The notes under the pieces are model-generated. The model searched no databases. It saw nothing but the letters and a program-made list of their open reading frames with translations, and was not told the DNA's origin. Below, piece by piece: positions 59,619-64,000 of a stretch of 64,000 bases of DNA; positions within the stretch are counted from its first letter, which is position 1, and the number at the start of each line of letters is the position of its first letter. A program made the position numbers and the translations under genes. Origin of the DNA: Gp6-AA40 sp963741135 (GTDB lineage: Bacteria; Acidobacteriota; Vicinamibacteria; Vicinamibacterales; UBA2999); assembly GCA_963741135.1 (NCBI GenBank), contig CAVUHC010000002.1, positions 496,001 through 560,000 of the forward strand, written 5' to 3'.

Positions 59619-60977
59619 TTGCTTCACCTTCTCTTTGTCGACGACGAACCGGCGCTCCGGGCGCTGATGGCGGAACGTCTGAGCGACCGCGGCTTCGAGG
59701 TCGTGGAGGCCGACAGCGGCGAGAAGGCCATCCAGATGCTGGAGCAGTTCGCCTTCGACGTGGTCATCACCGATCTCCGCATGCCTGGCATCGACGGGAC
59801 CCGAGTCATTGAAACCGCCCTGGAACGCTATCCCGGCATTGTGGGAATCGTCATCACGGGCTACGGAACGATGAAGGACGCGGTCGATGCGATCAAGCGG
59901 GGCGCTTCGGACTTCATCGCAAAGCCGTTTCAGTTCGACGAATTGATGCACGTGCTGCAGAAGGCCATCGAGCAGCGGCGGCTGAAATCTGAAAATGCCT
60001 ATCTGCGATCGCAGCTCGAGGAGCGGTATCAATTCGAAGGCATCCTCGGCCGCAGCCGTCCGATGCGCGCGTTGTTCCAACTCCTGGAGACCGTCGCCAG
60101 GTCGTCGAGCACGATTCTCATCACGGGCGAGACGGGGACGGGCAAGGAAGTCGTGGCCCGTGCCATTCATCACAGCAGTCCCCGGCGCGCCCATCGCTTC
60201 GTCGCGCTGAACTGCAGCGCGATCCCTGAAACCCTGCTCGAGGCCGAGTTGTTCGGCCACGTACGCGGCGCGTTCACCGGCGCGGTCGGCACGCGGCAAG
60301 GCCGGATCGAGCAGGCGCACAAGGGCACCTTGTTTCTCGACGAGGTGGGCACCATGAGCACCGGTCTGCAAATGAAGCTGCTGCGAACGCTGCAGGAGCG
60401 CGAATTCGAGCGTGTCGGCGACAGCCACACGATCAAGGTCGACGTAAGGTTCATTGCCGCGACCAATTCGGACCTCACGCGGATGGTCGCCGAAGGGACG
60501 TTTCGCGAGGACCTGTACTATCGGCTGAACGTCATTCCAATCGAGTTGCCGCCGTTGCGTGAGCGCCGCGACGACATTCCGCTGCTCGTCACGCACTTTC
60601 TCGAGAAGTTCTCACCCGGTGGCGCGATGCACGTGTCGCAGGCCGCCATGCGTGCGCTGATGGCGTTCTCGTGGCCGGGCAATGTGCGTCAGCTCGAGAA
60701 CGCGGTCGAACGTTCCGTTGCGCTCGGCGCCGGCCGGAATGAGATCGACATCGCGGATCTGCCGCCGGAACTGCACGCCACCCCGCAGGCGGCCGCGACA
60801 CCGTTTATCGATTTCCCGGACGAGGGCCTCGACCTCCCGGCATACCTGTCGTCCATCGAGCGCGATCTCATCCGGCAGTCGCTCGAACGCACCGGTGGCA
60901 ACAGGAACAAGGCCGCCGAATTGCTCCGCATCAAGCGGACGACGCTCGTCGAAAAACTCAAGCGCCTGGTCGACTAG
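59619..60977 (+). CDS. NtrC-type sigma54-dependent response regulator
   Basis: A 452-aa activator with a receiver domain (Asp52 in VITDLRMPGIDG, Lys in IAKPF), an AAA+ domain and a Fis-type helix-turn-helix. In the AAA+ domain Walker A is GETGTGKE at 170-177, GAFTGA is at 217-222, then GTLFLDEVGTM. The HTH is at about 415-450 (ERTGGNRNKAAELLRIKRTT). GAFTGA contacts sigma54, so it drives RpoN promoters when phosphorylated. The start is TTG 59619, matching the receiver N-terminus LHLLFVDDE; an ATG 11 bp upstream is out of frame. Its cognate kinase is probably the hybrid kinase at 56266 through a histidine carrier. Confidence 0.92.
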   Translation: MLHLLFVDDEPALRALMAERLSDRGFEVVEADSGEKAIQMLEQFAFDVVITDLRMPGIDGTRVIETALERYPGIVGIVITGYGTMKDAVDAIKRGASDFIAKPFQFDELMHVLQKAIEQRRLKSENAYLRSQLEERYQFEGILGRSRPMRALFQLLETVARSSSTILITGETGTGKEVVARAIHHSSPRRAHRFVALNCSAIPETLLEAELFGHVRGAFTGAVGTRQGRIEQAHKGTLFLDEVGTMSTGLQMKLLRTLQEREFERVGDSHTIKVDVRFIAATNSDLTRMVAEGTFREDLYYRLNVIPIELPPLRERRDDIPLLVTHFLEKFSPGGAMHVSQAAMRALMAFSWPGNVRQLENAVERSVALGAGRNEIDIADLPPELHATPQAAATPFIDFPDEGLDLPAYLSSIERDLIRQSLERTGGNRNKAAELLRIKRTTLVEKLKRLVD

Positions 60978-60991
60978 AAGGGAACCCCGCC

Positions 60992-62050
60992 ATGCCTCCT
61001 CGCTACGCCTACTGGACCATCATCGCGGGTGGGCTGCCGACCGCGTTCCGCGCGTCAGAGCGCGAGGAACTGCTGCCGACATTTCAGCGCATCAAGGAAA
61101 AACACCCCGACGCGGAAATGAAGTGGTTCGCGCGCGGAAAGCTGTGGGACTCACCGGAGGCCGCCCGGATTCGACACGACGATGGCCTCGGCCGCAGGCC
61201 TTTTGGCGAGAAGCGATCCAAACCACAAGGCCGAGCTGATCAGGAGAAGCGTGGCCGCGATTGGCGTCCCGGTGGCGAGCATCGCGATCCCCGCCAGAAG
61301 TTCGTCGACGCGAAGAAGCAGCAGAACGCCGCGCTGCGAAAAGAGCGCTGGGAGAGAAAAAACGCTCCCCCTCACGCGAAGCCGCATGGCGATCCGCCGC
61401 GGCCCGAGATCCGTCGGGAATCACGTCCCGCCGGACGCGACAACTGGCGCGAACGCCCCCGCGAAAATCCAGGCGCCAAGCCGGCCAACCGGCCTGAACG
61501 GCCGCACGGCAATCCGCAGCGGCCCGAGAGCCGTCGAGAGTCGCGTCCCGCTGGACGCGACGGCTGGAGAGATCGCCCGAGCGAAAATCCGGCCAAGCCG
61601 GGTAACTGGCGCGATCGGCCGCCGACGGATCGAGGCGCGAAGCCAGAACGTCCCTGGCGCGATCGCCCTCCTCGCGACGCGCGAGGCCCGCAGGGCCCAC
61701 CCGACCGCAACGCACGCGAGCCACAGGCCAGACATGAATGGCGGCCCAAACCTGATGGCTCGAAGTCGAAACCTGGTGGGTGGAAACCCAAGCCCGGCTG
61801 GAAGCCGAAGCCTGGCGGCTGGAACCGGAACCCTGGCCTTCGTGGGCAGGATACCGAAGACCCCAAGCAGCCGCCACGGCCGCGCGGACCGGACCGCGAG
61901 CCGCGGCGCAGCGACCCGACAAAACCGACGCCTCCGCCGAAGCCCGACGAACCCAGGGTTCCGCCGCCTGGTCCGTCGGAACGTGGCCACATCAAGTCAC
62001 GCCGTCCTTTTCGACCGCGGCAGGGTCTGCCCAAGGGTCCGCGCCGTTGA
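60992..62050 (+). CDS. Arg/Pro/Gly-rich disordered protein with a conserved N-terminal module
   Basis: A 352-aa protein. Residues 1-60 are folded and conserved in type (YAYWTIIAGGLPTAFRA, EELLPTFQRIKEKHPDAEMK, WFARGKLWDSPEAAR); proteins with this module are hypotheticals. From about residue 65 to the end it is low complexity and basic, about half Arg, Pro, Gly, Lys, Asp. A 40-residue unit (HGxPxRPExRRESRPAGRD and NWRERPRENP) is repeated at 131-170 and 171-210, and WKPKPG units occur near 266-285. Such tails often bind RNA and form condensates. It follows the NtrC gene by 14 bp and overlaps the Dabb gene (TTGA). Confidence 0.65.
   Translation: MPPRYAYWTIIAGGLPTAFRASEREELLPTFQRIKEKHPDAEMKWFARGKLWDSPEAARIRHDDGLGRRPFGEKRSKPQGRADQEKRGRDWRPGGEHRDPRQKFVDAKKQQNAALRKERWERKNAPPHAKPHGDPPRPEIRRESRPAGRDNWRERPRENPGAKPANRPERPHGNPQRPESRRESRPAGRDGWRDRPSENPAKPGNWRDRPPTDRGAKPERPWRDRPPRDARGPQGPPDRNAREPQARHEWRPKPDGSKSKPGGWKPKPGWKPKPGGWNRNPGLRGQDTEDPKQPPRPRGPDREPRRSDPTKPTPPPKPDEPRVPPPGPSERGHIKSRRPFRPRQGLPKGPRR
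61381..61620 (+). repeat. 120-bp in-frame tandem repeat (two units)
   Basis: Units 61381-61500 and 61501-61620 align in register without gaps over at least their first 90 bp (GCATGGCGATCCGC against GCACGGCAATCCGC, then GCGGCCCGAGA in both). The period of 120 keeps the reading frame and encodes the 40-residue Arg-rich repeat of the disordered protein. Confidence 0.7.
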
Positions 62051-62412
62051 TCGCACACGTGGTGCTCTTCCGTTTGCGTGCCGACGTGCCGTTGTCTGAA
62101 CGTCGCGCGCTCATCGACGCGTACGCGGTTGCGCTTCGCGATATTCCATCCTTGCGTCGGGCGCGCGTCGGCCGTCGCGTGCTCATGGGGCGCGCCTATG
62201 AGGAGCTGATGCGTACCGATTTCCCGTACGCGGCGATCCTGGAGTTCGACGATGCCGACGGCGTTCGAGCTTACCTCGACCATCCTGCGCACCGGGAGAT
62301 TTCCACGAGATTTTTTGCGGCAATCGCTGAAACGCTGGTGTATGACTTCGAGATGGAGGGAAGCGCAGAAGGACTGCGAGGAATGTTGGCCGACGGCGAC
62401 GTGGGAAGCTGA
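62047..62412 (+). CDS. Dabb (stress-responsive A/B barrel) family protein
   Basis: A 121-aa ferredoxin-like barrel protein. IAHVVLFRLRADVPLSERRAL at the N-terminus, YAAILEFDDADGVRAYLDHPAHREI at about 63-87 and the TLVYDFEME end are typical of the Dabb fold, found in stress proteins and small cyclase-like enzymes. Activity unknown. The start is taken as TTG 62047, which overlaps the TGA of the upstream gene as TTGA, the same coupling as seen at 282-285; no ATG fits the domain start. Confidence 0.78.
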   Translation: MIAHVVLFRLRADVPLSERRALIDAYAVALRDIPSLRRARVGRRVLMGRAYEELMRTDFPYAAILEFDDADGVRAYLDHPAHREISTRFFAAIAETLVYDFEMEGSAEGLRGMLADGDVGS

Positions 62413-62458
62413 CGGTCGGATGAAGGCGGACCTGAAGGTCCCGCCTCTACGACGCGCG

Positions 62459-63169
62459 TCAGATGCCCATGACGTTGCGGAGACGGGAGACGAGGGTCGA
62501 CTTCGGCGGCGCGGCAACCATCTCCTCTATACGCTTCAGCGCGTCCGCAATCGAAAAGACGGTCTCAATACCGAGTCGGGCGGCTCCAGGTGGGACCGTC
62601 TCAATCGGGTCGCGCCACACGAGGATCGGCCGCGCCTTTGATTCGCTGATCACCTCCAGACAATTCTCAGGACGATCGTCGAACACGAGGTCGATGCGCA
62701 GCGCGGCCGCCGCTTTACCACGCGACCCGCGAAGCACGCACACCGACGGTAGCTCGAAGCCATGGGCGACGAGCCATCGCTGCGTCTGCAGCTGTGTGGG
62801 TTCACCAGCCGTGTCGGGCCGCTGCGTCAGGAAAACTACTTCCAAACCGTGAACGGTTCTCAGCTCGGCTATACGCGCCACCGATCCGGGCTCGATCTCC
62901 TCCAACGTCGTCCAGAAGTTCTCGAGAGTGGCCACATGCGCCCAGAGCTGGTGCAGCTGGCGCGACGTAAGACTCTTCTTGCCGGCCGATACATCTACTT
63001 TCGACGCGCCCTCGGCGAGAGCGTCGACATCCATGGGGGCTTCGAGGTGCGTACTGCCGGCTGGACGGAGAAGGACATCGGGGCCGAAGAGCTGTTCGGC
63101 TTCGCGCTGAAGCGCGCTCTCCATGTCCGCGATTGTGCCGTCGAGATCGCATGCGACCCTGAGCGTCAT
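62459..63169 (-). CDS. HAD-superfamily hydrolase
   Basis: A 236-aa phosphatase-like protein. Motif I is VACDLDGTIADM (nucleophile Asp8 and Asp10 in DLDGT), motif II a Thr in VVFLTQRP, a Lys in the SRGKAAA region, and motif IV the acidic VFDDRPENC. The cap-like insert at about 20-85 is helical. It resembles 5'(3')-nucleotidase and phosphoglycolate phosphatase types; substrate unknown. The C-terminal ALKRIEEMVAAPPKS is helical. Both neighbours are on other transcripts. Confidence 0.75.
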   Translation of the reverse strand: MTLRVACDLDGTIADMESALQREAEQLFGPDVLLRPAGSTHLEAPMDVDALAEGASKVDVSAGKKSLTSRQLHQLWAHVATLENFWTTLEEIEPGSVARIAELRTVHGLEVVFLTQRPDTAGEPTQLQTQRWLVAHGFELPSVCVLRGSRGKAAAALRIDLVFDDRPENCLEVISESKARPILVWRDPIETVPPGAARLGIETVFSIADALKRIEEMVAAPPKSTLVSRLRNVMGI

Positions 63170-63511
63170 CTATTGCCCTTTGTTCCAGCCATTTTTCCGT
63201 TTTCTACCACGCGCGGGCGATGCTGCGCATGCGCTTCCCCTCGAATAGCGCGCCTGCCGATTGTTCGGACTGGCACGCCGATTGGACTCGCCACCGTGAC
63301 GTGCCAACTGGAGCCTGGCGACTTATCGGGTTAGCAAGCACGCTGCTGGCCCTCATTCTGGTCAACTAACACCATGAAACGCACTCGCCGTCTTCGCCGT
63401 CTTCTGAGGCTTGCCGTGTGGTGGAATCGTTTCGTCCACTCCATCAATTCATTCGACACTGGGCTCATCGCCGCGACAAGGTAGTCGCAAGCCTGGCCAG
63501 GCTGGAAACTG
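63170..63511. other. Intergenic region of 342 bp with no supported gene
   Basis: Short frames exist in this stretch, such as a 36-codon Arg-rich frame from ATG 63374 and a 64-codon minus frame from 63525, but neither has a ribosome-binding site or recognisable sequence. No tRNA, hairpin or repeat was recognised. Confidence 0.4.
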
Positions 63512-64000
63512 TCAGCAACAGCCACACCCCACGAAGAACTCGTCGATGATTTCGCGCAGTTCCTGAACGCTGGCGGCGCTGTTCACGCGCACGCGGAGCT
63601 GTGACCCATGCTCGAACCCCTTGGAGTACCACGAGCACAGCGCGCGCAACTTGTTAATCACCCAGCGCTCTCGGCCTCGCGCGACGCGATCGCCATTCCG
63701 ATTGTCCTCGGCGCCAGGCGCCAGATGCCGGAATCCGTCTCTCTCGTTGACGCGTTCGTTGACGAGCAGATCGATATAGTCGAGCAGGAACTCGCCGCGT
63801 TGGCGAAGGGTTACTTCCCGCGGGGCTCGCCCGCTCGCGATGTCGGCGGCCTGGGCCAGCACCCACGGATTGCGCAGCACTCCCCGCCCGACGAGAACGC
63901 CGCTGACGCCCGACCGGAGACGATCGACGATTTGCTGCGGCTCGATGCAATCGCCGCTGCCCAGCACCGGGATGCTCAGGTCCTGCGCAACGCCGGCCAC
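63512..64000 (-). CDS. tRNA-dihydrouridine synthase (5' part outside window)
   Basis: The last 162 codons of a Dus enzyme, which reduces uridine in the tRNA D-loop with FMN and NADPH. The visible part has the phosphate-binding strand PVLGSGDCIEPQQIVDRL, the SGVLVGRGVLRNPWVLAQA motif of the TIM barrel and the start of the helical tRNA-binding domain (RRERWVINKL-like segment, LRALCSWYSKGF). The frame is open at the window edge, and the catalytic Cys lies outside. The C-terminus ends in FFVGCGCC. Assigning DusA, B or C needs the missing half. Confidence 0.82.
   Translation of the reverse strand: MAGVAQDLSIPVLGSGDCIEPQQIVDRLRSGVSGVLVGRGVLRNPWVLAQAADIASGRAPREVTLRQRGEFLLDYIDLLVNERVNERDGFRHLAPGAEDNRNGDRVARGRERWVINKLRALCSWYSKGFEHGSQLRVRVNSAASVQELREIIDEFFVGCGCC

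Noticed and set aside
59253..60596. Long minus-strand continuation (to 60596) of the frame that encodes the H-box protein
   Set aside because: It runs antisense to the NtrC-type activator and has low-complexity sequence; only the last 70 codons (59252-59040) look like a real protein.
61092..62517. Long minus-strand frames (276 and 381 codons) across the disordered-protein gene
   Set aside because: They are Arg/Gly/Ser-rich complements of the repeats. The plus frame has a conserved N-terminal module and fitting start/stop overlaps, so I kept that one, though low complexity makes strand choice less certain here.
63374..63484. 36-codon Arg/Leu-rich frame in the gap before the Dus gene
   Set aside because: No ribosome-binding site and no recognisable sequence; too short to support.

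Overview
The window is a GC-rich bacterial chromosome segment. It most likely comes from an Acidobacteriota member of the Vicinamibacteria type. Evidence: two VWFA-related proteins of the kind expanded in Acidobacteria (4107-5195, 32380-33339), an Oar-like carboxypeptidase-regulatory/TonB receptor, an HTH-TonB protein, a GlnRS, many secreted peptidases and 'hypothetical exported' proteins, and frequent GTG/TTG starts with 1-4 bp gene overlaps. No rRNA, tRNA, CRISPR array or prophage was recognised. The assignment is inference from gene content only.

Layout. 1-2183: end of a small membrane protein coupled to inositol-3-phosphate synthase, divergent from a methyltransferase. 2312-5195: HTH-TonB fusion, FxLYD-like membrane protein and VWA protein in one direction. 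5241-7495: ZIP transporter, BON protein and lipoprotein. 7575-12599: polA (with a degenerate proofreading site), a TPR-like exported protein and pcnB. 12713-16349: serC-serA-DUF1015 (serine biosynthesis). 16411-23103: TonB receptor, a pseudokinase divergent from rmuC across a strong DNA dyad, and glnS. 23180-29287: malQ and an aminotransferase, a truncated M49-peptidase remnant, an S9 peptidase, and an MTHFR-like gene broken by two +1 frameshifts. 29405-33339: SDR, CHRD protein, OmpA lipoprotein and VWA protein. 33464-34780: a complete IS1595-family element with perfect 13-bp ends and small cargo ORFs. 34896-43631: aminotransferase, AI-2E-type transporter and a GT-C-like membrane protein (overlapping starts), a KBL/AONS enzyme and an M1 peptidase. 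43700-49833: solitary nuoG coupled to ccdA, porin, GAF sensor and YaiO-like barrel. 49958-56056: glnA, OB-fold lipoprotein, GAF-GAF-PP2C phosphatase, fabZ, small membrane proteins and an EamA exporter. 56266-62412: a signalling island (hybrid kinase, FliA-type sigma, a kinase-less 70-aa H-box protein, an HTH protein and an NtrC-type sigma54 activator) followed by an Arg/Pro-rich disordered protein and a Dabb protein. 62459-64000: HAD phosphatase and the 3' part of a tRNA-dihydrouridine synthase.

Two themes stand out. First, many gene junctions carry short-period (6-9 bp) repeats. At six convergent junctions, and at the same-strand serA/DUF1015 junction, these are long inverted repeats that run up to or over stop codons; one 32-nt arm is identical after two unrelated genes 33 kb apart. 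At three junctions in front of + strand genes they are C-rich heptamer or polypyrimidine runs. Second, the kinase/H-box/NtrC island at 56-61 kb has all the parts of a possible four-step phosphorelay, including a minimal stand-alone histidine domain. These two themes, the HTH-TonB fusion and the pseudokinase/rmuC dyad are the best candidates for undescribed biology.
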